Source: Polaribacter marinus (GTDB lineage: Bacteria > Bacteroidota > Bacteroidia > Flavobacteriales > Flavobacteriaceae). Taken from it: 64,000 bases of DNA. Below the pieces are notes generated by a model. The model was not told the origin of the DNA. It was given only the letters and a program-made list of their open reading frames with translations, and did not search any database. Position 1 is the first letter of the stretch, and each line of letters begins with the position of its first letter. Made by a program: the position numbers and the translations under genes. Shown here one piece after another: positions 7,673 to 16,634 of this stretch. The DNA is taken from contig NZ_JAKQYM010000005.1 in assembly GCF_022662535.1 (NCBI RefSeq), positions 124,001-188,000 of the forward strand, in the 5' to 3' direction.

Positions 7673-10348
7673 TTAAAAATTAAATGTTGCTGTTATAAAA
7701 ACTCTTCTTGGTAAGATTGGTCTTCCGTTAAAAAACTCTGCATCACCTGCTTGATTTACATTTCTTGGGTCTCCTTCAGTAATCCCAGAGTCGTCAAATA
7801 AATTAAAAACAGAGAAACCTATTCTTAAGTTTTCATCACTGTCTTCATTTTCATTTAGATTGAATGTATAACCTGCTCCTAATCTAAAAAGACTAATTGC
7901 TTTTAATTCTACATTGTTATTATCTGCTGCAAATTTGTTTCCTGTATAATTTAAAGAGAATAACCCATCAACCTTATTATTGTCGTAATGCAATCCTAAA
8001 CTTGTTAAGAAATTAGGTTGTCTTGCTAATTTATTACCAACGTTTGTTTCTGTTATTCCACCATTTACTAAATCTTCATCTGAATTTTTAGTGATTTCAT
8101 GTCTTTGGTAGGTAGCAGAACCTCTAAAATCAAAATTATTTGTTAGTTTGTAAGACCAATTAGCTTCAATACCAAAAGTAGAAGTATTCTGCTCAGACCT
8201 TGTTAAATCTACTAACGAACTACCTACATAACCTTGAGTAATTTTAATTCTATCTTTTAAACTTACATAATAAGCTGCTAAAGAACCTGATAATTTTTCT
8301 GTACCTAATTTTGCCCCCGCTTCAAATTGTACAATTTTTTCTGAATCGTATTTACTACCCGTTACACCTGTAGCAATTGGTGCAAAACCTCTAATTTGTG
8401 GAAAGAAAAAACCTCTTGAAAAATTAGCATATAAATTTACATCATCGTTTAAGTTATATAAACCAGCCAATGAAAGTGCCCAATCTGTTGCGCTTACATT
8501 TGCTCTTGTAAAACTACCATCTGCATAATTTACATTAGCTAATTCTGCCGTTAAAGAAGGATCTTCATAAACTTTAGACTCTATAATACCCCCCTTACTA
8601 AAAGTACCACTTGTACTTTCTATTCTTATACCTGCATCAAAACGCCATTTATCAAAAACCATTTCATCTGTAATATAAAATGCCGTTTTTTCTTGAGATA
8701 AAAAGTTATTAGAAGTCATACCTATTCTATTATATAATCCACCATCTGAATAAATAACATTACTACCTGCGGCATTTATATAACTTAAGTTTACCAAACG
8801 TGGGTTGTTATTAAATTCTGATAAAACTCTATATTGATAATTAACATCTTCTGCTTCTGTTCTTGCTAAATAAACACCTGCTGTAATGTTATGACTTCCC
8901 TTATTATTTTCAATCGTTTTCGTTAAAGAAGCTTCACCAGAATAATCGGTCATAGGTCTTAACCTATCTATATGTAAATTATCAATTACCAAATCACTTC
9001 CATTGATTGCAGTAGAATTTCCTTGATATTGGGCAGAATACCCTAAATTTCCTGGAGCAATATCTGCAACATAGTCGTTTAAACTAATCGGGTTTCCATT
9101 ATTTCCATTTCCTCCAATATATAAAGCAAAGTTGTGTTGGTAGTTTGCATACTTTATTTTTGATTTAAATTTTAAATCATCTGAAAAATTATAATTAAAA
9201 TCTCCCATTAAGTATCCACCAGCAGTGTATACACCGTCTTCAATTGGGCTCTCGTAAGCGCCTCCAGCAGTTAAAAAAGAAGTATGTGCTAACTCACCAG
9301 ATAATAATTGAGAAACAGGTTCGCCGTCATTCCCTGCAATTCTATTTCTATCACCATCTAAAGGTAGTGGCATAAAAAACTGGGCTTTATCATTAATAAA
9401 TTGTCCATGAATTGTAAAAGACCCTTTTTCAAATTTCTTTTTGATATTCGCTCTAAATTGAACTCCTTTTGTAGGCATTCCTGTTACTATTGGTCCATCA
9501 TCTTTTCTTACAAAACCTGTAAAAGCATAATATGTATTAGAATCTTCTCCACCTAGTTTTCCTCCAGAATAAAAATCTGTTTTTAAACGACCTTTGTCTG
9601 CCCATTCTACGTTCACAATATTTTCTGCATTTGTATCTCCTGTTTTGCTTGTATAGTTAATAATACCAGCTACAGAACCTGCACCATATAAAACTGCGGA
9701 CCCACCTCTTACAAACTCTATTCCTTTAAAACCTATATCTGGCCTTGCATACACATCATGTGCAGATGAATTTAACCCAAACGTACTCATTAAAGGCATC
9801 CCATCATACTGTAGTGGATTAAACACATATTGTCCTCCAGAAGGCAAACCCCTTACAAAAACATTAGTTGCGGTTTCTCCACCTCCACCTTCTGCGGTAA
9901 TACCAGGAATACTTCTAATAATATCTGCCTGACTATTTGCCGAAAGTTTTGTAATTTCTTTTTGCTTCATAGAGCTAATAGACATTGGTGTCTCTTTTTG
10001 AGACCTAAAAGTTGCTGATGCCGTTAAAACTATTTCATCCAACTCAGCACCGCCTTCTTGTAAAACAACACCAACTTTAACCGTTATCCCATTTAGATTT
10101 ATTTTCTTTTCAAAAGTTGTAAATCCAATATAAGATACTTGAAGTGTTTGCTCTCCAACTGCTGCCGTTGTAAAACTAAAGTTACCATCAATATCTGATG
10201 TTCCTCCAGAGGTTGTTCCTTTAATAATAATACTTGCACCAGGAATTCCATCACCAGAATTATCTTTAACTGTTCCTTTAACTTCGGTCTGCGCAAATAT
10301 TGCAGAAAAACTAATAATACAAACTAATGTTAATAATGTTTTTTTCAT
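7673..10348 (-). CDS. TonB-dependent outer-membrane receptor
   Basis: An 891-residue TonB-dependent receptor. It has a signal peptide (about 1-19, ending IFAQ) and a carboxypeptidase-regulatory-like beta domain (about 20-105, VKGTVKDNSGDGIPGASIIIKGTTSGGTSD). The plug domain (about 110-230) contains ITKLSANSQADIIRSIPGI and NVFVRGLPSGGQYVFNPLQYDG, and a 22-strand barrel ends in the aromatic VFITATFNF. It is the FecA/siderophore-receptor type rather than SusC type and has no SusD partner, fitting a small soluble ligand. It is first in the leftward operon with the GH63 hydrolase, symporter and glycerate kinase, and divergent from a LacI regulator. The inferred ligand is a glycosylglycerate; iron-siderophore uptake is the default family alternative. 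Confidence 0.85.
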   Translation of the reverse strand: MKKTLLTLVCIISFSAIFAQTEVKGTVKDNSGDGIPGASIIIKGTTSGGTSDIDGNFSFTTAAVGEQTLQVSYIGFTTFEKKINLNGITVKVGVVLQEGGAELDEIVLTASATFRSQKETPMSISSMKQKEITKLSANSQADIIRSIPGITAEGGGGETATNVFVRGLPSGGQYVFNPLQYDGMPLMSTFGLNSSAHDVYARPDIGFKGIEFVRGGSAVLYGAGSVAGIINYTSKTGDTNAENIVNVEWADKGRLKTDFYSGGKLGGEDSNTYYAFTGFVRKDDGPIVTGMPTKGVQFRANIKKKFEKGSFTIHGQFINDKAQFFMPLPLDGDRNRIAGNDGEPVSQLLSGELAHTSFLTAGGAYESPIEDGVYTAGGYLMGDFNYNFSDDLKFKSKIKYANYQHNFALYIGGNGNNGNPISLNDYVADIAPGNLGYSAQYQGNSTAINGSDLVIDNLHIDRLRPMTDYSGEASLTKTIENNKGSHNITAGVYLARTEAEDVNYQYRVLSEFNNNPRLVNLSYINAAGSNVIYSDGGLYNRIGMTSNNFLSQEKTAFYITDEMVFDKWRFDAGIRIESTSGTFSKGGIIESKVYEDPSLTAELANVNYADGSFTRANVSATDWALSLAGLYNLNDDVNLYANFSRGFFFPQIRGFAPIATGVTGSKYDSEKIVQFEAGAKLGTEKLSGSLAAYYVSLKDRIKITQGYVGSSLVDLTRSEQNTSTFGIEANWSYKLTNNFDFRGSATYQRHEITKNSDEDLVNGGITETNVGNKLARQPNFLTSLGLHYDNNKVDGLFSLNYTGNKFAADNNNVELKAISLFRLGAGYTFNLNENEDSDENLRIGFSVFNLFDDSGITEGDPRNVNQAGDAEFFNGRPILPRRVFITATFNF

Positions 10349-10427
10349 TTCTTAAGAATTATTTAACTATTTGGTAAACTTATTAACAATTACATTATTT
10401 TTTTAGCCTTTTATTACGAAAACATAA

Positions 10428-10453
10428 CGCAAACGTTTGCGGTAACGTTTGTT
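10428..10453. promoter_or_regulatory. LacI-family operator (perfect palindrome plus second partial site)
   Basis: CGCAAACGTTTGCG at 10428-10441 is a perfect 14-bp palindrome with the central CG step typical of LacI-family operators. A second, degenerate site (AACGTTTG at 10444-10451) has its centre exactly 12 bp further on. The sites lie 47 bp before the lacI-type ATG and 80 bp before the receptor ATG, so one repressor could control both directions. Confidence 0.75.
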
Positions 10454-10487
10454 TTATTTATTTTTATGAAATTAATACTATTTTTTC

Positions 10488-11513
10488 ATGAAAAAAGAAG
10501 TTACTACATTAAAAAAGATAGCACAAATCTTAGAAATCTCGATATCAACAGTATCTAGAGCTTTAAATAACCATCCCGACATTAGCCATGAAACTTCAAA
10601 AAAAGTAAAAGACCTTGCCAGAAAACTACACTATATGCCTAATATGTTTGCAAAAGGTTTTCGGCAGCACAAAACAAATATAATTGGGGTAATTGTTCCC
10701 AATATTCTTTCTTATTTTATATCAACAATCTTGAAAGAAATATTGCTTCAAGCAGAAGTTAATGGATATAGAGTCATCATTTCTGAAACAAATAATGATG
10801 TGAAAAAAGAAAAAGAAATGCTACATACAATGCTTCAATTTGGAGTAGATGGTATTTTAATGTCACTTTCTAAGAACACCGTAAACGTTGATCCAATTCT
10901 ACACGCATTAAATCAAAAACCATTAATTCTTTTTGATAAAGTCTCTAATAAAATACCTTGTACACAAGTAATTATTGATGGTGAAGAAGCTACTTTTAAT
11001 GCTATTGAACATTTGATAAACATCGGTAAAAAAAGAATTGCAATTATTAAAGAGTTTGAACAATCTTATAATTCTGAAAGACGCTTTCAAGGATACTTAA
11101 GAGCATTAAAAACAAACAACATTCCAATTGATAAAAAGTTAATTGTTAGTACACATGATATTTCTCTAAAAAAAGGGAGAAGTCTTACCAGTCAATTAAT
11201 TAGTTTAAAAGAAAAACCAGATGCTATATTTTGTATAACCGATGCAGCAGCCATTGGAGCGATACAAACTTTAAAAAAATTTAATATAAAAATACCTGAA
11301 GACATAGCCGTAATTGGTTTTAGTAATTCTCTTAATTCTACTATTGTTGAACCTAAACTAACAACTTTAGATCAACCAGGAAAAAGAATTGGAGAAATTG
11401 CTATGAATTGCTTAGTTACAGAAATTGAAGAACCAAAAGAACATTTGACTATTAAAACTATAGAAATTAAAACGAACTTAATCATTAGAGAATCTACCTT
11501 ACTTTCTATTTAA
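10488..11513 (+). CDS. LacI-family transcriptional regulator
   Basis: A 341-residue LacI/GalR regulator. The N-terminal helix-turn-helix reads TTLKKIAQILEISISTVSRALNNHPDISHETSKKV (about 6-40), with the hinge helix at about 50-60. The periplasmic-binding-protein-like sensor domain starts at NIIGVIVPNI and includes CITDAAAIGAIQTLKKFNIKIPEDIAVIGFSN and LTTLDQPGKRIGEIA. It is transcribed away from the receptor-hydrolase-symporter-kinase operon and shares the intergenic palindrome at 10428. It is predicted to sense a sugar or glycosylglycerate and to repress the operon and itself. It ends 5 bp before the convergent gene at 11519. Confidence 0.92.
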   Translation: MKKEVTTLKKIAQILEISISTVSRALNNHPDISHETSKKVKDLARKLHYMPNMFAKGFRQHKTNIIGVIVPNILSYFISTILKEILLQAEVNGYRVIISETNNDVKKEKEMLHTMLQFGVDGILMSLSKNTVNVDPILHALNQKPLILFDKVSNKIPCTQVIIDGEEATFNAIEHLINIGKKRIAIIKEFEQSYNSERRFQGYLRALKTNNIPIDKKLIVSTHDISLKKGRSLTSQLISLKEKPDAIFCITDAAAIGAIQTLKKFNIKIPEDIAVIGFSNSLNSTIVEPKLTTLDQPGKRIGEIAMNCLVTEIEEPKEHLTIKTIEIKTNLIIRESTLLSI

Positions 11514-11518
11514 ACCTT

Positions 11519-12097
11519 TTATTTGGATAAAATTTGAGGTAAAAACTGTAGAAAAATTAATACGCCTGTAATAAGAATAGAAGTGATTAAGGGTTTCCAA
11601 ATTTCTTTCTTTTTATATTTTAAATCTTTTCCTAAATTTTTATTCCAAAAAAACTCTACCAAAATTAAGTAACCAACAAAATTAAATAATAAGGTAATTA
11701 AAAACATTCTTGGTAGAAAATTTAAAAGCACAATAGAAAGTAAAGTATAAGAAATCCCAAAAACCAAAACTTCAATTCTTGCCTTTGATTTATTTAGCTC
11801 TTTTAAATTAGACATTAATAAAACAGCTCCAAATATTGTTGTAAAGAAAATAGTAAATCCTTGAATAGCTTTTTTAGAATACAAAACAGACATTTGTAAT
11901 TCTTCAACTGGGTTTTCATTTAAAGTCTTAGTAGAAAATTTATTCTCTATGAATTCTTTATCTTCAAATGCAACTTCCGTTTTCTTAATTACCCCCCTAT
12001 TTTCCAACTCCCAAATGGCAGCTTGTATGGCTTCATCCGTATAATCTTCTTTTTTTTCCAAAATATCTTCTAACGCTGTATTAGATTTTTTGCTCAT
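11519..12097 (-). CDS. Hypothetical membrane protein, four helices
   Basis: About 192 residues from the preferred start (MSKKSNTALEDILEKKEDYTDEA...). An upstream in-frame ATG at 12124 would add nine residues (MRSNFFTKS). The cytosolic N-terminus (about 1-75) has a helical motif with AIQAAIWELENRGVIKK, often seen at the front of small flavobacterial membrane proteins. Four transmembrane helices follow (about 80-180). It is third in a leftward operon after the DUF6503-like protein and the CLC channel. No function is recognised. Confidence 0.65.
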   Translation of the reverse strand: MSKKSNTALEDILEKKEDYTDEAIQAAIWELENRGVIKKTEVAFEDKEFIENKFSTKTLNENPVEELQMSVLYSKKAIQGFTIFFTTIFGAVLLMSNLKELNKSKARIEVLVFGISYTLLSIVLLNFLPRMFLITLLFNFVGYLILVEFFWNKNLGKDLKYKKKEIWKPLITSILITGVLIFLQFLPQILSK

Positions 12098-12138
12098 TGA
12101 TTTTGTAAAAAAATTCGATCTCATTACAGTAGTTTTTT

Positions 12139-13923
12139 TTAAGAAGTTACTTCTATTAATTTATTTCTATAAGCAGTTAATAGTTTTGATTTCGAAATAA
12201 AACCAATATATTTTCCATTTTTAATAACAGGTAAATTCCATGCATTACTTTCTTTAAACTTCTTCATAATATCGGTCATTTTATCTTTACCTATTACTAT
12301 TATTTCTGGTGGATTTTGCATTATATCTCTAGCAAAAACAGTTTTATATAAAGTTTGATCAAACATTATTGGTCTTAAATCATCTAATAAAATAATTCCT
12401 ATTAGTTTTTCGTCTTTTTCACTGATAACCGGAAAAATATTTCTATTTGATTTTACTACGGCTTGTTTTATCATCTTTTCTAAATTCATATCTGAATATA
12501 CAGCTACAAAATTATTTTCGATAACCCTATCGATGTCCATTAAAGTTAATACTGCATGATCTTTGTCGTGCGTAATTAACTCTCCTTTTCTACCTAATTC
12601 CATGGCGTAAACAGAATATGGGTGTACATATTTTGCAATTGAATACGCAATTGCAGCAGTTAACATTAAAGGAATAAAAAGCTCATAACCTCCTGTAACT
12701 TCTGCTATTAAAAAAATTGCTGTTAATGGAGCATGTAAAACCCCAGCCAATAAACCCGCCATACCAACTAAGGTAAAATTACTTTCAGAGACATTAGAAA
12801 TACCTGTGATGTTTATTATTTTAGCAACACAATTTCCCATAACACTTCCCATAAAAAGCGTTGGCGCAAAAATACCACCAACTCCACCTGCTCCAAAAGT
12901 TAAAGCACTGGCTATTATTTTAAAAAAAACCAAGCCAAATAATAATAAAATAACAATCCAAACATTTGTTAAATCTAAATGCATAAAATTGTTTTTTAAG
13001 GCTTCTTCAGCGTTTCCTGCTAATAGATTATTAATAACCTCAAAGCCCTCTCCATACAGAGGTGGAATAAAAAAAACAAGAATTCCTAAACCAATTCCAC
13101 CAACTAAAAGTCTTTTAATTGGCGAATCAATTTTGTCAAATAATTTTTGAATTCTATCATAAGCTTCAGTAAAATAGATAGAAACCACACCTAAGATTAA
13201 ACCTAAAATGATAAAATAAGGAATATCATTTATCTTAAAAGCATCTTCTATTTTAAAAGGAAGTAAAACGTCAGATCCAAAAAAGAAATAAGAAGTAATA
13301 ATTGCAGATAAAGAAGCTAACAGCAATGGTAACATTGAAGCTATCGTTAAATCTAAACTAAAAACTTCTATCGCAAATATAATTGCAGCAATTGGTGCTT
13401 TAAATATTGATGATAATGCTCCAGCTGCTGCACAACCTATCAATAAATTTCGAGTAGTTTGATTTAAATGAAACAACCTCGAAATATTAGAGCTTATTGC
13501 TGCTCCTGTTGCTACTGTAGGACCTTCTAAACCTACAGATCCTCCAAAACCAACTGTAAGAGGAGCCGTTAAAATAGAAGCCAACATTTGGTAACGCTTC
13601 ATAATTCCTTTTCTTTTTGAAATAGCAAAAAGTGTAGATGGAATTCCGTGACTTACCCTGTTTCTAATAATGTATTTTATAATCAAATACACAATGGTTA
13701 AACCTAAAATAGGAAAGAGAAAATAAAAAGCATGATGATAATCTATCACCAATTTTCCTTCTAAAAGGTGCTGAAAAAAATGAGTTAAGTTTTTTAATAC
13801 TACAGCTCCTACTCCTGATAAAAAACCAACAAGAATACTTAAAAGATAAATAAACTGACGTTGAGAGATATACTTATATCTCAATATTAGCATTTTTTTA
13901 AAGTATTTATTTTTAGCTGACAT
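12139..13923 (-). CDS. CLC-family chloride channel/transporter with CBS pair
   Basis: A 594-residue CLC protein with a transmembrane core of about 430 residues and a C-terminal pair of CBS domains (about 455-590). Chloride-site motifs are SHGIPS (91-96), GGSVGLEGPTVATGAA with gating Glu133, and GGVGGIFAPTLFMGS. At the internal proton-glutamate position the sequence is IFAIEVFS (Glu186-Val187), whereas CLC exchangers carry Glu-Glu, so an uncoupled channel is possible. The CBS pair suggests nucleotide control. It lies in an operon with a secreted DUF6503-like protein (2-bp gap) and a small membrane protein. Confidence 0.9.
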   Translation of the reverse strand: MSAKNKYFKKMLILRYKYISQRQFIYLLSILVGFLSGVGAVVLKNLTHFFQHLLEGKLVIDYHHAFYFLFPILGLTIVYLIIKYIIRNRVSHGIPSTLFAISKRKGIMKRYQMLASILTAPLTVGFGGSVGLEGPTVATGAAISSNISRLFHLNQTTRNLLIGCAAAGALSSIFKAPIAAIIFAIEVFSLDLTIASMLPLLLASLSAIITSYFFFGSDVLLPFKIEDAFKINDIPYFIILGLILGVVSIYFTEAYDRIQKLFDKIDSPIKRLLVGGIGLGILVFFIPPLYGEGFEVINNLLAGNAEEALKNNFMHLDLTNVWIVILLLFGLVFFKIIASALTFGAGGVGGIFAPTLFMGSVMGNCVAKIINITGISNVSESNFTLVGMAGLLAGVLHAPLTAIFLIAEVTGGYELFIPLMLTAAIAYSIAKYVHPYSVYAMELGRKGELITHDKDHAVLTLMDIDRVIENNFVAVYSDMNLEKMIKQAVVKSNRNIFPVISEKDEKLIGIILLDDLRPIMFDQTLYKTVFARDIMQNPPEIIVIGKDKMTDIMKKFKESNAWNLPVIKNGKYIGFISKSKLLTAYRNKLIEVTS

Positions 13924-13925
13924 TT

Positions 13926-14639
13926 TTATTTTTGTATACTTTTAAACAAAATATCTGTTCCTAAATAAGTATTGTCCTTGTTATAATACCAAGCTCTCTT
14001 TTTGGGCATTTTTATTTTATTAATGGTTTCTATACCAGATAATAAAATATATTCTCCACTATCTTTTGTTTCTTTAAAAAACTGATAAATTTCCATAGCA
14101 TAGGTTTTTGGATCAAAATAAAAGTACCAAGCATCTTTACCAACTTCTTTGTTATAAGTTGCTTTTAAAACTAAATATTCTTTTCCCTTAAACTTTTTTC
14201 TTTCTACTTTTTGATGAATAATCGTTCCTTCATCTTTTAACTTCATAGGTAAACCATACAAATAGGTATAATAATTTTTATACAAACTAGCACGTTCAGC
14301 AGTTAAACCGTATTTCTTTTTTATTTCTTCGGATGGATTTTTATCACCATTTAAAGAAAAACTAGTTTCATTTTTATCAATTATATATTCTGTAATAATA
14401 GTATCTCTTTTAGCAGAAACAGCAAAATATTCTTGTGGCAGATTGATACTTATTTTACTCACTCTATCTCCATTTTTCGGAGTTTCCATCGTTACAAAAA
14501 GTTCTCCTTTAAAAGTAGGCCAATTGTTATTTGGATCGTGAAATTTGATTGTTTTTTCTAACAATTCATCACCAGTTATTTCTTGTGAAAATGAAATAAT
14601 TGATATAAACAGAAACAAAAGTATAGTTAGTTTTTTCAT
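13926..14639 (-). CDS. Secreted protein, DUF6503-like
   Basis: A 237-residue protein with a cleavable signal peptide (MKKLTILLFLFISIISFSQ), so periplasmic or outer-membrane associated. The body is beta-rich with repeated lipocalin- or LolA-like strands (WPTFKGELFVTMETPKNG; KGKEYLVLKATYNKEVGKDAWYFYFDPKTYAMEIYQFF; GEYILLSGIETINKIKMPKKRAWYYN). From memory this matches the Bacteroidota family annotated DUF6503, whose function is unknown. It is first in the operon ahead of the CLC gene. Confidence 0.65.
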   Translation of the reverse strand: MKKLTILLFLFISIISFSQEITGDELLEKTIKFHDPNNNWPTFKGELFVTMETPKNGDRVSKISINLPQEYFAVSAKRDTIITEYIIDKNETSFSLNGDKNPSEEIKKKYGLTAERASLYKNYYTYLYGLPMKLKDEGTIIHQKVERKKFKGKEYLVLKATYNKEVGKDAWYFYFDPKTYAMEIYQFFKETKDSGEYILLSGIETINKIKMPKKRAWYYNKDNTYLGTDILFKSIQK

Positions 14640-14650
14640 ACCTTAAATTT

Positions 14651-14677
14651 AATAAAAAATCCTGCAAAAGCAGGAGT
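14651..14677 (-). terminator. Rho-independent terminator of aspS
   Basis: The stem TCCTGC/GCAGGA (14660-14665 and 14670-14675) has an AAAA/TTTT loop and, on the minus strand, is followed directly by TTTTTT. It sits 8 bp after the aspS stop. Confidence 0.8.
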
Positions 14678-14682
14678 TTAAT

Positions 14683-16437
14683 TTATTCTTGAATATTGAG
14701 TTTCAAACTCAACTCTTTTAGTTGTTCATCATCTATAAATGCAGGCGCGTCAATCATTACATCTCTACCAGAATTATTTTTTGGGAATGCAATAAAATCA
14801 CGAATTGTTTCTTGTCCGCCTAAAATAGCCACCAATCTGTCCAATCCAAAAGCCAATCCACCGTGAGGAGGCGCACCATATTCAAAAGCATCCATTAAGA
14901 AACCAAACTGTGCTTTGGCATCTTCTTCAGAAAAACCTAGATGACGCAACATGGTTGCTTGCATTTGTTTATCGTGAATTCTAATAGAACCACCACCAAT
15001 TTCATTTCCATTCAATACCAAATCGTATGCATTTGCTTTTACTGCTCCCGGATCTGTGTCTAACAATTCCATTTGACCAGGTTTTGGCGATGTAAACGGG
15101 TGATGCATTGCATGATAATGACCCGTTTCTTCGTCTAATTCCAATAAAGGAAAATCAATTACCCAAAGCGGAGCAAATACTTTAGGATCTCTTAATCCTA
15201 AACGCTCTGCTAATTCCATACGTAAAGCAGACATTTGCGCTCTAACTTTATTCGTGTCACCAGATAAAACACATACTAAATCACCAGCTTTTGCACCAGT
15301 AATTTCTGCCCATTTGGCTAAATCTTCTTGGTCGTAGAATTTATCTACAGAAGATTTGAATGTTCCATCTTCGTTTACACGAGCATATATCATTCCTAAA
15401 GCACCTACTTGCGGACGTTTTACCCATTTAATAATATTGTCTATTTCTTTTCTTGTGTATGCATTTCCGCCAGGTACAGCAATACCAACAACCAATTCTG
15501 CGCTATTAAAAACACCAAAATCTTTATGTTGTGTCACTGCATTTAACTCGCCAAACTCCATTCCAAAACGGATATCTGGTTTGTCGTTACCATACAAACG
15601 CATGGCATCATCGTATAACATTCTTGGGAATTTCTCCACCTCAACATTATTCACTTCTTTAAGCAAGTGACGTGTTAATCCTTCAAAAATATTTAAAATA
15701 TCTTCTTGTTCTACAAATGCCATTTCACAGTCAATCTGTGTAAATTCTGGTTGTCTGTCTGCACGTAAATCTTCATCTCTAAAGCATTTTACAATCTGAA
15801 AATATTTATCCATTCCACCAACCATCAACAATTGTTTAAAAGTTTGTGGCGATTGCGGTAAGGCATAAAACTGACCTTCATTCATACGAGAAGGAACCAC
15901 AAAATCTCTTGCGCCTTCTGGTGTAGATTTAATTAAATATGGTGTTTCCACCTCAATAAATTCTTGATCAGAAAGATATTTTCTAACCTCCATGGCTACT
16001 TTATGACGGAAGATTAAACTGTCTTTCACTGGGTTTCTTCGAATGTCTAAGTATCTATATTTCATTCGGATGTCTTCTCCACCATCCGTTTTATCTTCAA
16101 TTGTAAAAGGCGGTAATTTTGCTGCGTTTAAAATTTCTAATTTAGAAACTAAAACCTCAACTTCTCCTGTAGGGATATTTTTATTTTTTGATTCACGTTC
16201 AATAACAGTACCTGTTACTTGTATTACAAACTCTCTCCCTAGAGATTTTGCTTTGTCCATCATTTCTTTAGGCGTACGCTCTTCATCAAAAATTAGCTGT
16301 GTAATTCCGTATCTATCACGTAAATCTACCCATATCATAAAACCTTTATCACGTGATTTTTGTACCCAACCCGATAAGGTTACCTCTGTATTTATGTGCG
16401 ATGCGTTTAACTCGCCACAAGAATGACTTCTATACAT
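14683..16437 (-). CDS. aspS: Aspartate--tRNA ligase
   Basis: A class II aminoacyl-tRNA synthetase of 584 residues from the start [14 protein letters not shown]. The anticodon-binding OB domain occupies about 1-110 ([25 protein letters not shown]). The catalytic core has motif 2 [22 protein letters not shown], a bacterial GAD insertion (about 290-420), and motif 3 [15 protein letters not shown]. An ATG eight codons upstream (16461) is rejected because the promoter-like TAATTTTG at 16459-16466 overlaps it. The gene is divergent from rsmI and ends at its own terminator. Confidence 0.96.
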   Translation of the reverse strand: MYRSHSCGELNASHINTEVTLSGWVQKSRDKGFMIWVDLRDRYGITQLIFDEERTPKEMMDKAKSLGREFVIQVTGTVIERESKNKNIPTGEVEVLVSKLEILNAAKLPPFTIEDKTDGGEDIRMKYRYLDIRRNPVKDSLIFRHKVAMEVRKYLSDQEFIEVETPYLIKSTPEGARDFVVPSRMNEGQFYALPQSPQTFKQLLMVGGMDKYFQIVKCFRDEDLRADRQPEFTQIDCEMAFVEQEDILNIFEGLTRHLLKEVNNVEVEKFPRMLYDDAMRLYGNDKPDIRFGMEFGELNAVTQHKDFGVFNSAELVVGIAVPGGNAYTRKEIDNIIKWVKRPQVGALGMIYARVNEDGTFKSSVDKFYDQEDLAKWAEITGAKAGDLVCVLSGDTNKVRAQMSALRMELAERLGLRDPKVFAPLWVIDFPLLELDEETGHYHAMHHPFTSPKPGQMELLDTDPGAVKANAYDLVLNGNEIGGGSIRIHDKQMQATMLRHLGFSEEDAKAQFGFLMDAFEYGAPPHGGLAFGLDRLVAILGGQETIRDFIAFPKNNSGRDVMIDAPAFIDDEQLKELSLKLNIQE

Positions 16438-16458
16438 TTCTTTTCTTTTAATGAGTTG

Positions 16459-16466
16459 CAAAATTA
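16459..16466 (-). promoter_or_regulatory. -7 element of the aspS promoter
   Basis: On the minus strand this reads TAATTTTG, an exact TAnnTTTG match. Transcription would begin near 16452 and the aspS ATG is at 16437, which decides the start codon. Confidence 0.55.
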
Positions 16467-16514
16467 AACAATTTCTATCTAATTAATACTTTTTGAGCAT
16501 TCATTTCTAAAGAG

Positions 16515-16590
16515 AAATATCCCGCTTTCCGCACTCGCTTTTTTTTCACAAAAAAGAGCTCAAACAAATGCTGCAATCGGTAACGCTGAA
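16515..16590. repeat. GC-rich intergenic segment, possible dispersed repeat
   Basis: Between divergent aspS and rsmI lies a stretch markedly richer in G+C than its surroundings, containing CCCGCTTTCCGCACTCGC, then GAGCTCAAACAAATGCTGC and AATCGGTAACGC. It resembles, from memory, intergenic segments that recur in other Flavobacteriaceae genomes. No second copy is visible in this window, so the repeat status is unverified. Confidence 0.3.
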
Positions 16591-16606
16591 TCCATCTTAT
16601 TCTTTG

Positions 16607-16614
16607 TAAATTTG
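16607..16614 (+). promoter_or_regulatory. -7 element of the rsmI promoter
   Basis: TAAATTTG followed by CA is an exact TAnnTTTG match, the usual flavobacterial form. The predicted start of transcription is near 16620, about 15 bases before the rsmI ATG. No good -33 TTTG is seen at the ideal spacing. Confidence 0.6.
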
Positions 16615-16634
16615 CACTAATAAGTATTTATTAC

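Noticed and set aside
12806..13150. Plus-strand frame inside the CLC gene
   Set aside because: Proline/lysine-rich reverse reading of transmembrane codons; no independent support.
16043..16426. 127-codon plus-strand frame within aspS
   Set aside because: Shadow of the aspS coding frame; no promoter or domain, and aspS is unambiguous on the other strand.
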